Source: an uncultured Dorea sp.
GTDB taxonomy: Bacteria > Bacillota_A > Clostridia > Lachnospirales > Lachnospiraceae
Assembly (NCBI GenBank): GCA_910579015.1
Contig: CAJTRO010000015.1
Location: 10,098-74,097, forward strand
Length of the DNA: 64,000 nt
Direction of reading: 5' to 3'
Below are positions 43,952-52,283 of the stretch, piece by piece (within the stretch, counting starts at the first letter, position 1; each line of letters starts with the position of its first letter). Under the pieces are notes generated by a model that saw only the letters and a program-made list of their open reading frames with translations, was not told the origin of the DNA and searched no databases. Made by a program: the position numbers and the translations under genes.

Positions 43952-44881
43952 ATGGGAGAATTACTAGATAAGATTACAGAGAAGATACTGAAAAAGATAG
44001 ATGGGAAGGAATTCGAGCAGAAGGGAGCGTTCAATCTTCGGCATAACGGCATCGCACTCTGTCATGGAGACAGCGAGCATATCAAGATTAAGAAGAAAGA
44101 AGATAAGCAGGGGATTGACATTTTCATAGACGGACAGACGAAGGGGGAACAGGTGCATATACCGGTAGTGGTGGATTCTTCCGGGATGCATGATGTGGTT
44201 TACAACGATTTCTACATTGACAAGGGTGCAGATGTGACGATTGTCGCAGGCTGCGGTATTCATAACAGCGGCTGCAACGAGAGCCGGCATGATGGGATTC
44301 ATTCCTTCCATGTAGGGAAGGGAGCGAATGTGCGTTATGAAGAGAAGCATTACGGAGAAGGCGAAGGAACAGGTGCAAAGGTGCTGAATCCGGTGACGAA
44401 GATTTATCTGGAGGAGGATGCGGTATTTACACTGGATACGGCGCAGATCAAAGGCGTGGATTCTACATTCCGGGAGACAGTTGTGGAGATGGGAAGCAAT
44501 TCGAAGCTGTATGTGGTAGAGAAGTTGATGACGCATGACAGGCAGACGGCGGAATCGAATATGGAAGTTCAGTTGAACGGAGAGGGAAGCTCGGCGCAGA
44601 TTGTCTCAAGGTCGGTCGCCAAGGGGGATTCCCGTCAGGTGTTCCATCCCAGGGCGGTGGGGAATGCAAGATGCCACGCCCACGTACAGTGTGATTCAAT
44701 CATTATGGATCATGCCGAGGTCAGCTCGATTCCAGAGATCAACGCGAGGCACCTGGATGCGGCGATCATTCATGAGGCGGCGATTGGAAGGATTAATGAC
44801 GAGCAGTTGGTGAAACTGCGTACTCTGGGTATGACAGAGGAAGAAGCAGAAGGTGTGATTATTGATAATTTCCTGAATTAG
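43952..44881 (+). CDS. SufB/SufD-like scaffold protein
   Basis: The 309-residue protein has the right-handed beta-helix pattern of SufB/SufD, with the core HVQCDSIIMDHAEVSSIPEI and HEAAIGRINDEQLVKLRTLG, the most conserved SufBD region. Cysteines in VAGCGIHNSGCNESRHD are candidate cluster ligands. It is shorter than SufB of Bacillus (about 465 residues) because the N-terminal extension is missing, as in the minimal SufCB systems. It pairs with the ATPase directly upstream; a strong terminator follows. Confidence 0.88.
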   Translation: MGELLDKITEKILKKIDGKEFEQKGAFNLRHNGIALCHGDSEHIKIKKKEDKQGIDIFIDGQTKGEQVHIPVVVDSSGMHDVVYNDFYIDKGADVTIVAGCGIHNSGCNESRHDGIHSFHVGKGANVRYEEKHYGEGEGTGAKVLNPVTKIYLEEDAVFTLDTAQIKGVDSTFRETVVEMGSNSKLYVVEKLMTHDRQTAESNMEVQLNGEGSSAQIVSRSVAKGDSRQVFHPRAVGNARCHAHVQCDSIIMDHAEVSSIPEINARHLDAAIIHEAAIGRINDEQLVKLRTLGMTEEEAEGVIIDNFLN

Positions 44882-44897
44882 CTGAAATATTGTATTG

Positions 44898-44945
44898 GTC
44901 GTTCATCTGTTTGGATGCTTGTCCCGGCAGATGAACGACTATTTG
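44898..44945 (+). terminator. Terminator after sufCB
   Basis: GTCGTTCATCTG (44898-44909) and CAGATGAACGAC (44928-44939) pair perfectly over 12 bases around an 18-base loop, followed by TATTTG. It can serve the convergent gene at 44973 as well. Confidence 0.8.
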
Positions 44946-44972
44946 TATCGTTGTATTTTATCGGGCAACAGC

Positions 44973-45302
44973 TCAATGTGATATTTTCTCCGAAATTGTC
45001 CTGAGAATAGCCCTGCTTTTGTTTCTGACAGTTCTGACGGCAGGGGCTGTAAGCTTAGGAGGTTTGTGTCGTCTGCGCCGTTTGCGGTTGTTCTGTATGC
45101 CTTTATTTTTGGCGGGACGACTGTTCTGCATGAGTATGTTCGAAGGACGTTTTCTACAGTTACTGCCAGAAATATCACTGCTTTCATTATCAAGTTCAGA
45201 CAGAGCAAAGAGAACATCTGCGTAATAGTCGTCTTTAATATCTTTTTTATTTCTAAAGAAGTCTTTTGTTCTTTTCGTGAGTTTTGTTTTATTGATGCGC
45301 AT
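44973..45302 (-). CDS. Small basic protein, unknown
   Basis: The 109-residue frame starts MRINKTKLTKRTKDFFRNKK after AAAGGAGGG, a near-perfect ribosome binding site 7 bases upstream. The N-terminal half is mixed charge (DDYYADVLFALSELDNESSD); the C-terminal half is very basic (NNRKRRRRHKPPK). I do not recognise a family. The strong start supports translation, but the low-information C-terminal half could be the result of a frameshift. A nucleic-acid-binding role would fit the charge and is a guess. Confidence 0.5.
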   Translation of the reverse strand: MRINKTKLTKRTKDFFRNKKDIKDDYYADVLFALSELDNESSDISGSNCRKRPSNILMQNSRPAKNKGIQNNRKRRRRHKPPKLTAPAVRTVRNKSRAILRTISEKISH

Positions 45303-45446
45303 TTGAATCCCTCCTTTAAACATTTTCCTATTGTAGTATGTTTTTGCCAAAGACTCAAGGGTTATCACAGAATGTTCACGAAGACATAAGATTTTCTTTA
45401 GAAAAGGACGGTTGGCCGGTTTAAACTATTTTAAATAATAGGCAAA

Positions 45447-45488
45447 GAAAAAATCCCGAAAACCTTTATGATTAAAGATTTCGGGATC
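45447..45488 (-). terminator. Terminator after tRNA-Leu
   Basis: On the minus strand ATCCCGAAA pairs with TTTTCGGGAT, with inner TCTTTA/TAAAGG pairing, followed by a T run (TTTTTTC). It lies about 10 bases after the tRNA. Confidence 0.85.
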
Positions 45489-45497
45489 TCAATTTAC

Positions 45498-45580
45498 TGC
45501 GGAGAAAGGGACTTGAACCCTCACAGGATTGCTCCCACTAGAACCTGAATCTAGCGCGTCTGCCATTCCGCCATCTCCGC
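45498..45580 (-). tRNA. tRNA-Leu (anticodon CAG)
   Basis: The acceptor arms GCGGAGA and TCTCCGC pair, with A as discriminator at 45498. The anticodon arm is CTAGA-TTCAGGT-TCTAG with anticodon CAG, which reads CUG leucine codons. A long variable arm (class II) lies before the T arm GAGGGTTCAAGTCCCTT. CCA is not encoded. The length of 83 bases is normal for a class II tRNA-Leu. Confidence 0.95.
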
Positions 45581-45659
45581 TAACAGAAATTATTCTACCA
45601 CAGGTTCTAAGATTTTGCAAATACTTTTTTCAAAAAAATTAAAAATTTTTTTGAATACT

Positions 45660-46778
45660 CTAGTGGACTTCAATCCCATTGACTTCCAGGTGATCGTCAA
45701 TTGCAATCACCAGACAGCGGCGTCCGTCGATTTCCCGTGTCTCTACCAGGTCTGAGCGCTCAGGGTTCACCTTCACGATGACGTCGGGCGTCTCTATCTG
45801 GAAGGTTTTCACACTGGCGATATTAGAAGCAAGCAGTGTCTTCTTCTCGCCGACGGCCTGTTCGAACTCTTCATCAAAGGTTTCCAGTTTTTCCTCCGGC
45901 ACACCGCTTCTGGCAAGAAGCTTCTTAACCTCGGGTTTGGAGAGCTCTAATGGCTCCGGTTCTTCTTTTGATTCTTCCAGCATCTCGTTCAGGTTATCAT
46001 GAATATTGCGGATCACCTCGTACTCACAATCTTCACCGAGAGTATCGCTGATGATTGCCTGAAACGTGGTCTTCTGGTCTCCGGCTGTCAGTGGAATAGT
46101 GCTTCCAAGAACATTTGCAATCAGTTCAGGCTGAAGTTCTTCCGGCTTCTTGGTATAATACAGGATACTGTGGACATCACTGGAACGATCCTGGAATGCA
46201 GGGAAGAGGAAGCCTTTCGCGGGAGCCTCTACGATCCAGTCTCGGATCCGGTCTTCGATGTTGTTTGTCTCGGCGTTATATGTAAGCCCGGCCTTTGTCA
46301 GGTTCACGGGGCAGATACTGCAAAGGATGTGTTCATATACCGTATCCGAAGCGTCAAACATCTCCATGCCGTCAGAGGATTTGCCGGGAACATCATACAC
46401 GGCGTGGATCAGGATGATGTAATAATTCTCTGCGTAAATGTAGTTGTCAATAACCCGGTCATAGAATTCTTCGATCAAAAGGTCGTCTGTAAGCTTGCTG
46501 TCGCGGAGTTTTAAGAGAAATTCCTGAGTACCTCCTTCCAATTCCTGGTCAAGGGGAAAGCTCATATTGAGCATGTTCTTTCCCAGAGTACCTGAGAGCG
46601 TATGGCGGAAGATGTCAAAGTATTTGAATGCCTCTTCCTCCGGCAGGGACAGGAAGGCTTTCTTCAGCTCCGCTTTCTTCTCTTTCTCATGGTCCACATA
46701 ACAGCCGCAGATGCGTGTGATGGCGCAGTTCTCCGGAGTAAACTGCTTGCGGATCTCTAGTATTTCTTTCTTGTTCAT
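45660..46778 (-). CDS. DUF4317 family protein
   Basis: The 372-residue protein starts MNKKEILEIRKQFTPENCAI followed by RICGCYVDHEKEK, the signature of the DUF4317 family found in Clostridia, function unknown. It is a soluble, mostly acidic protein without signal peptide; the end VIAIDDHLEVNGIEVH is also conserved. The ATG at 46778 follows AAAGGAAG; a GTG at 46790 is directly on that site and less likely. It appears to be transcribed alone. Confidence 0.8.
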   Translation of the reverse strand: MNKKEILEIRKQFTPENCAITRICGCYVDHEKEKKAELKKAFLSLPEEEAFKYFDIFRHTLSGTLGKNMLNMSFPLDQELEGGTQEFLLKLRDSKLTDDLLIEEFYDRVIDNYIYAENYYIILIHAVYDVPGKSSDGMEMFDASDTVYEHILCSICPVNLTKAGLTYNAETNNIEDRIRDWIVEAPAKGFLFPAFQDRSSDVHSILYYTKKPEELQPELIANVLGSTIPLTAGDQKTTFQAIISDTLGEDCEYEVIRNIHDNLNEMLEESKEEPEPLELSKPEVKKLLARSGVPEEKLETFDEEFEQAVGEKKTLLASNIASVKTFQIETPDVIVKVNPERSDLVETREIDGRRCLVIAIDDHLEVNGIEVH

Positions 46779-47017
46779 TGTTATCTGCACTTCCTTTTCT
46801 AAAAAATATTCTATCTGTATGTGTTCCTAAAACTTATCCAATCTTAGCACATTTATGGCAGATTGACAAGCTTAGAGCAGATTTAAAGAGATTACAAGAT
46901 TAATGTAAAAATCGAAATTGTTGAATTCAGAATCGAAACTGCATACATAAAATAAGGATAATCTGGTATCTATTATAATAGGGGAGAAGACTTTTTGCTT
47001 GAAGAGAGGAAGTGTGG

Positions 47018-47950
47018 ATGGGGAAAAGGAAGAAGCAATATAGTATAGAAGAACAGATATTTTCTATATATCCAGATTTCCCGGTGCTGATCAATGATTC
47101 AGTAATATGGAACGAGGAAGTGAAGCCTCTTCATTTCCATTACTATCTGGAGATTGGATATTGTTTTGAAGGAAAGGGGTATTTCAGCAGTAACAGACAG
47201 ACTGTAGAAATAGGAGCATATGATATCACCGTTACAGCGCCGAATATCCTGCATACAACTCGTTCGAACGCAGATATCTATACTCGCTTTTGTAATATAT
47301 ATGTAGACCTTTCAGATCTTGTCAAGCTGTTTCCAGAAGGAGAGTCGAAGACAAAGCTTAAAAGGGCTCAGGAATCTCTGCAAGATTTTTTCTGTCTGGA
47401 CGGCAGATCACATCAGGATATTCTATGGCTTATTCAAGAGATCATCCGTCTTGGGAGGGAAGAAAAGCAGCGTTACAGAATGCAGATTCTCAGTCTGTTA
47501 TATGCGATGCTGTTGAAGATATATGATGTAATCTCGGACGGGAAGCGGGAGAATATCCCAGGCGGAAGTATAAATCTGCCGATCATGCCTGCGATTCAAT
47601 ATATTTTTGACCATTATATGGAACCGATAAAGATCAGGCAGCTTGCCGAACTCTGCCATTTCAGCGAGAGCTATTTCCGCAAGGTATTTCTTGAGATGAA
47701 GGGAGTCGGTCCAATGACTTACCTGAACTGGATTCGTGTGCGTGCAGCCTGTCAGCTCCTTACAGATTCTGAGGATTCCGTGAGGATGATCGGTGAGAAA
47801 TGCGGGTTTCCGTCAATTACTACATTCGAAAGGAATTTTAAACAGAGAACAGGTATGCTGCCTTCTCAGTGGAGAGAAAATCAGCAGAGTATACAAAAAA
47901 GACACCGCAAATCCTATGAGATTAAGAAGGTTTTTAATCAAAAGGAATAG
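47018..47950 (+). CDS. AraC family transcriptional regulator
   Basis: The 310-residue protein has an N-terminal cupin sensor (PLHFHYYLEIGYCFEGKGYF with the His-x-His pattern) and a C-terminal AraC double helix-turn-helix (about 195-295: IRQLAELCHFSESYFRKVF and IGEKCGFPSITTFERNFKQ). AGAGAGGAAG lies before the ATG at 47018. It is directly upstream of, and in the same direction as, the large anchored esterase gene, so it probably controls that gene. A TATAAT at 46974 may be its -10 box, without a good -35. Confidence 0.88.
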   Translation: MGKRKKQYSIEEQIFSIYPDFPVLINDSVIWNEEVKPLHFHYYLEIGYCFEGKGYFSSNRQTVEIGAYDITVTAPNILHTTRSNADIYTRFCNIYVDLSDLVKLFPEGESKTKLKRAQESLQDFFCLDGRSHQDILWLIQEIIRLGREEKQRYRMQILSLLYAMLLKIYDVISDGKRENIPGGSINLPIMPAIQYIFDHYMEPIKIRQLAELCHFSESYFRKVFLEMKGVGPMTYLNWIRVRAACQLLTDSEDSVRMIGEKCGFPSITTFERNFKQRTGMLPSQWRENQQSIQKRHRKSYEIKKVFNQKE

Positions 47951-48119
47951 AAAAGAAAAAAACACAGGGGAAATTGTCCAAAATAAATGAAAATGAATAT
48001 TATAGAAGTGTAAATGTGGACATAAATACCAAAAAAGTTTGTATCTTAATAATGTAGATGCAGAATGCCGGAGGATTTGTATCTCTGGCATTTAATTTGC
48101 CAAAACGAGGAGGAACAGC

Positions 48120-51100
48120 ATGAAAAGAAGAATTTCAGCAGCTGTGCTGAGTCTGGTGATGATTTTGTCAATCATCTTTCAGCCATTAGGTGTACAGGCG
48201 GAAGAAGCAGGGCAGCAAAAGAAGGTACGAGAGAATGGAGCGTTTAGTTATGATGTGATTCTGCCGGCCGGGTATGAGACAAGCAGTGTGAGATATCCTG
48301 TGATATATGTGTTGCCCGAAGACGGGTTTACGACAGGCAGTCTCGCTGAAAAATTGCAGGAAACAATGAAGACAGATGCAGGCATGGATATGATCATTGT
48401 TAAGCCGGAGTTTAAAGCTGATATGGATATCCATTCTGTTATGGAACAGATAGTTGCGGAGGTTGATGGTAAGTACCGCACAATTCCAGATCATAGATAT
48501 CGGGCGGCAGCAGGAGCAGGTGTGGGTGGTTATCTTGCTTATATTGTTGGTTTGACTGATTCGGGGAAAACGGACGAGCCTGAGGCAGAAGAGAAAAAAG
48601 CGGAAATCAGTGATGATCAGACTGGCGGCGTCGCAGCAGGAACAGAAGAACAGACAGAAGAAGCCAAGCCAGAAGAACAGATAACAGAAGAACCAGAAGG
48701 AGTAAAAGCAGGAGAGCCGGAAGAATCAGAAGCAGAAGAACCGGAGGGAGTAAAAGCAGGAGAGCCGGAAGGGGCAAAAGAAGCAAAGATAGAAGAGCTG
48801 GAAGAAACAAAAGCAGAAAAGCCGGAAGAAGCAAAGCCGGAAGGGGCGGAAGAAACAAATCCAGAGGAGCAGGAAGAAACGAAAGCAGAAGAGAGGGAAA
48901 TAATAAAGGAAGAAGAAACAAAGGCTTCTGAGATAAAATCTACAGAAGGGTGTACTGTTCTGACAGCGCCGAAACTGTTCTCTACTATAGCAAGTGTCAG
49001 AGGTAACTTTACTGGTGATGATAATCCTTGGTATGCGTCATACGGGGATGTATATACATATCTGAACGAGATTGGCTCGAAAAGTATCACTCAGTGGTAT
49101 ACATACATGGATGCTCCGGTCAAGGATGCATATACCAATAAGACGGGCTCAACCAATGATATGGGTAAGCTGTTTATCGGCTGGGGAACAGGGAAGGATG
49201 CACATGAATTTACGGTAAGATTAGGTTCCTATACAGATGATTTCGCTAAGGAGTCTGCCGGGCGGATTCTCAACCGTATGACAGGCAAGGTACTGTCCGG
49301 GCTTGCAAAGGGTGAAGTTAAGTTAGAAAAATCGGCACTGACGGCTGATGAAGAAACTGTGGATATCAGTTATTCTGTTAATATATCTGATCTGTTTGGA
49401 ACATTTGCTTTGGGTACGGCAGATATGAAAGCATATATATCTGTAATCGATCCTGATACAGGAGAGGTATTGGATCAGGCGTCTGAGGAGCATAAGGCAG
49501 AGAAGCCAGGACAGTACGAAGGTAAGGTTGTCTTAGGCAATCTGGTCAATGGAACATCATCGGATGTACAGTTATCTGTGGAAATATTCGGAACGAAATT
49601 GGTTCTGGCATCGTCCTCGATGATTCGTATCCAGGAGACTTTGATTGACGGGGATTATCAGAAGATAGATCTGATGGGCGACTGGTATTTTAACTATACA
49701 GGAGCACGAAAGAACCTTGATGCAAAAGCACTGACGGCTCAGGGGTGCAAGGATGAGAACTGGTCTGTCGTACAGCCGGGATTAGGCAATTGGGTAAATG
49801 GGTATGGAAATATTAACGGGACCACGGTAGGGGCATCTCCGGATTCGCCGTATTTTAATTATTTAATTACGGGAAATGGATATTATGTAAGAGAGTTCGA
49901 AGTTCCAGAGGAATTTGACAGTGAAGATGTGATATTATCTGTAGGATATGTGGATGACCGTTGTGAGGTATTTCTGAATGGCGAGCGTGTAGGAGCCACA
50001 GGAATGGATGAGAGCGGGAATCCGACAGGTGAAACGACATGGGCGGTATACAGCAGTTTTGCAATTAATCCTGATCTGTTGAAACGTGGAGAGAGTAATA
50101 CAGTTGTAGTCCGTGCATGGAATGATCTGCCCTTTGGAGGCGGCGGATGGTATAGCGGGCCGGTTGCGCTGTACAGTCAGAGTGCATTTGAGAAGGAAGA
50201 AGATGGACAGTCCCGCTTCTTTGAGGAGGAATTTGAATCTGCTTCCATAGGCGGAAATGAGAAGTATCTTGTCTATCTTCCAGAGAGCTATTATGAGACA
50301 GAACGGTACTATCCGACCGTATACTTATTGCATCAGTTTAACAGTGATCATACATCCTATAAGACGGATGAGATTGACAGGATCATTGACGAGTCTGTGA
50401 AGGCGGGATTATTTGACGAGATGATCGTAATTGTGCCGAACAGCAGTGAAAACAGTTGGTGGACAGGCAGCTGGGAGAAGATGGTGACAGAAGAACTGAT
50501 TCCGCTGGTTGATTCAAAATACCGGACGATTAAGGATGCCAGATTCCGTATGACGGCGGGCTGCTCTATGGGCGGACAGGGAGCGTTCGGAGTGGGGCTG
50601 ACAAATCCAGACCAGTTTTCAGGAGCAGTCAGCTTCTTTGGTGCATTGTCCATGCCGCCAACGGATGCCGAGGATGCATTGAAGATCGCACAGAACGAGT
50701 CGACAGACTATCTGAATTATTATACTATGTATTTCATCTGCGGTAACCAGGATTCTTATGGATTTGGATCGCCGGCAATTGATTTGGACAGAATTTTAAC
50801 AGAAAGAGGCATTGAACACGAATTCTTTATTGAAAACGGAGAGCATAACAGTGCGTTCTATGTCCCGTATTTTGACGATGCATTTGCATATGCAAGAAGC
50901 CATATGTATCAGGCAGATGATGCGATAGATGCCCTGCTGTCAGGAAAGGTTACGGTCGATACGCAAAAAGGTGTCAAAGTAAAGGCTGAGTTTGAAGCGT
51001 TGGATGGAATAGAGTCGTATTACAATGTTATTCCGGTCTCTTCCTATACGGTGAACAGCAATCCGGATTTCTCTATTCCGTTAATGATTGAAGTGATACA

Positions 51101-51485
51101 GGATGGCAAGGTTGTGTTTTCAGGTACAGAGGACAGCCATGCAATCAATGCAGGTGATACTTCAGAAACTTTCAGATATGATATTTCTAAGTATATAGAT
51201 GCCGCAAGGGAATATTCGATTATTTACAAGGCGGCGGTATTTGACAGAGTAGTTGAACTGGACCGGGTAGTTATGAATAAGGCTGAGGATGATAAGAAGC
51301 CGGATGGCGATAAGAAACCGGGTGTCGGTACATCGGGCGATACAGACAAAAAGGACACTGCTTCTGCTAAGAACAAAAACCCTAAAACAGGAGACAATGA
51401 ACCGATTGGTTTTTATGTATTGCTCATTGCAGGATCGGCCTGCACGTTGGGGATCATGCGAAAGAGAAGGAAGAGCTTCTCCTAG
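48120..51485 (+). CDS. Sortase-anchored tandem esterase surface protein, first domain inactive
   Basis: The 1121-residue protein has a signal peptide (1-28) and two esterase-D-type alpha/beta-hydrolase domains. In domain 2 (about 700-925) the triad is visible: S816 in GCSMGG, D878 (GNQDSYGF) and H909 (GEHNSAFY). In domain 1 the matching segment is GAGVGG at 132-137, so the serine is Gly134. That domain is also split by a Glu/Pro/Ala-rich repeat, residues about 148-277 (units like EEPEGVKAGEPE). Between the two lies a galactose-binding-like beta domain (about 520-690). The C terminus has NPKTGD at 1087, a membrane segment and RKRRKSF. It should act on acyl groups of glycans at the cell surface, with domain 1 perhaps a binding module. 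Confidence 0.88.
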   Translation: MKRRISAAVLSLVMILSIIFQPLGVQAEEAGQQKKVRENGAFSYDVILPAGYETSSVRYPVIYVLPEDGFTTGSLAEKLQETMKTDAGMDMIIVKPEFKADMDIHSVMEQIVAEVDGKYRTIPDHRYRAAAGAGVGGYLAYIVGLTDSGKTDEPEAEEKKAEISDDQTGGVAAGTEEQTEEAKPEEQITEEPEGVKAGEPEESEAEEPEGVKAGEPEGAKEAKIEELEETKAEKPEEAKPEGAEETNPEEQEETKAEEREIIKEEETKASEIKSTEGCTVLTAPKLFSTIASVRGNFTGDDNPWYASYGDVYTYLNEIGSKSITQWYTYMDAPVKDAYTNKTGSTNDMGKLFIGWGTGKDAHEFTVRLGSYTDDFAKESAGRILNRMTGKVLSGLAKGEVKLEKSALTADEETVDISYSVNISDLFGTFALGTADMKAYISVIDPDTGEVLDQASEEHKAEKPGQYEGKVVLGNLVNGTSSDVQLSVEIFGTKLVLASSSMIRIQETLIDGDYQKIDLMGDWYFNYTGARKNLDAKALTAQGCKDENWSVVQPGLGNWVNGYGNINGTTVGASPDSPYFNYLITGNGYYVREFEVPEEFDSEDVILSVGYVDDRCEVFLNGERVGATGMDESGNPTGETTWAVYSSFAINPDLLKRGESNTVVVRAWNDLPFGGGGWYSGPVALYSQSAFEKEEDGQSRFFEEEFESASIGGNEKYLVYLPESYYETERYYPTVYLLHQFNSDHTSYKTDEIDRIIDESVKAGLFDEMIVIVPNSSENSWWTGSWEKMVTEELIPLVDSKYRTIKDARFRMTAGCSMGGQGAFGVGLTNPDQFSGAVSFFGALSMPPTDAEDALKIAQNESTDYLNYYTMYFICGNQDSYGFGSPAIDLDRILTERGIEHEFFIENGEHNSAFYVPYFDDAFAYARSHMYQADDAIDALLSGKVTVDTQKGVKVKAEFEALDGIESYYNVIPVSSYTVNSNPDFSIPLMIEVIQDGKVVFSGTEDSHAINAGDTSETFRYDISKYIDAAREYSIIYKAAVFDRVVELDRVVMNKAEDDKKPDGDKKPGVGTSGDTDKKDTASAKNKNPKTGDNEPIGFYVLLIAGSACTLGIMRKRRKSFS

Positions 51486-51510
51486 AGAGTGATAATATAG
51501 TTTAACAGGA

Positions 51511-51548
51511 ACAGGACACTGACACGATGATGCAGTGTCCTGTATTTT
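51511..51548 (+). terminator. Terminator after the anchored esterase gene
   Basis: ACAGGACACTG (51511-51521) pairs with CAGTGTCCTGT (51533-51543) and is followed by ATTTT. Confidence 0.88.
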
Positions 51549-51654
51549 CGGTCAGAGATGCGGTTGTGTCGGGCTTTCTGCGTGTGAGTATCAGGAACAA
51601 ATCTGATACGAATGCAATATATTAATATAAAGATCAGCGAGGAGATATTAAGAA

Positions 51655-52203
51655 ATGGAGAACACAAAGAATCCACTCACATCCCCCTGCAACTTTGCCG
51701 GAATCAAACCAATCATGGCAGACCTTCCCTACCCGCCGTTAAAGGTCAGGGAGAAGAACCCGGCCTATGCCAATCTTCTGAGCATAGACTATTGCGGCGC
51801 CGTATCCGAGTTGTCTGCGATCACACAGTACATCAATAACGAGAACCGTCTGTCCTGTGAGAACTGCCCTGTGGCCAAAACATTACTGGGAATAGCGGTG
51901 GCGGAAATGATGCATTTGCAGAAGCTTGGCGAGTTGATCGTTCTGCTGGGCGGAAATATTGATTTTACAGCAAAGCACAGAAATGGCGTAAGGAGGATGT
52001 GGACGCCGGAGTATCTGACGATCCCTGAAAATACAGGGAGGATGATACAGGCTGACATAGAAGCAGAAAAGGCGGCGATCGACCAGTATCTGATGCATAT
52101 AAGAATGATAAAGGACGAGGGTGTGAATGCTGTACTGAAAAGGATCATTAAAGATGAGGAATATCATATCATGTTACTTCGCGCGTTGGCGGAGGGAGAA
52201 TAA
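51655..52203 (+). CDS. Ferritin-like diiron/dimanganese protein
   Basis: The 182-residue protein has four helices with the metal-ligand pattern of ferritin-like proteins: AVSELSAITQY, AEMMHLQKLGEL (the ExxH motif), IEAEKAAIDQY and KDEEYHIMLL (second ExxH-type). It resembles the manganese catalase/rubrerythrin branch rather than iron-storing ferritin and lacks a rubredoxin domain. It may protect against peroxide. The two cysteines in CENCP are unusual and could bind another metal. The start follows AGGAGATATTAAGAA. It is a single gene, convergent with lacI. Confidence 0.75.
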   Translation: MENTKNPLTSPCNFAGIKPIMADLPYPPLKVREKNPAYANLLSIDYCGAVSELSAITQYINNENRLSCENCPVAKTLLGIAVAEMMHLQKLGELIVLLGGNIDFTAKHRNGVRRMWTPEYLTIPENTGRMIQADIEAEKAAIDQYLMHIRMIKDEGVNAVLKRIIKDEEYHIMLLRALAEGE

Positions 52204-52216
52204 TTCTGGGGAGGGG

Positions 52217-52253
52217 GGAGCTGCCGGAAATAACATGTTCTTCCGACAGCTCC
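52217..52253. terminator. Hairpin between convergent genes
   Basis: GGAGCTGCCGGAA (52217-52229) pairs with TTCCGACAGCTCC (52241-52253) with one mismatch, between the ferritin-like gene and lacI. No T tract, so the role as terminator is moderate. Confidence 0.55.
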
Positions 52254-52283
52254 AGGTCTTCCGCAAATTGCGCTCAGCGTCTC

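Noticed and set aside
45019..45225. Plus-strand hydrophobic frame of 68 codons
   Set aside because: It lacks a ribosome binding site, while the minus strand has a near-perfect one for the overlapping basic protein.
48607..48921. Leu/Pro-rich frame of 104 codons that looks like a membrane protein
   Set aside because: It is the antisense reading of the Glu-rich repeat in the tandem esterase gene; Glu codons read backwards give Leu, Phe and Ser.
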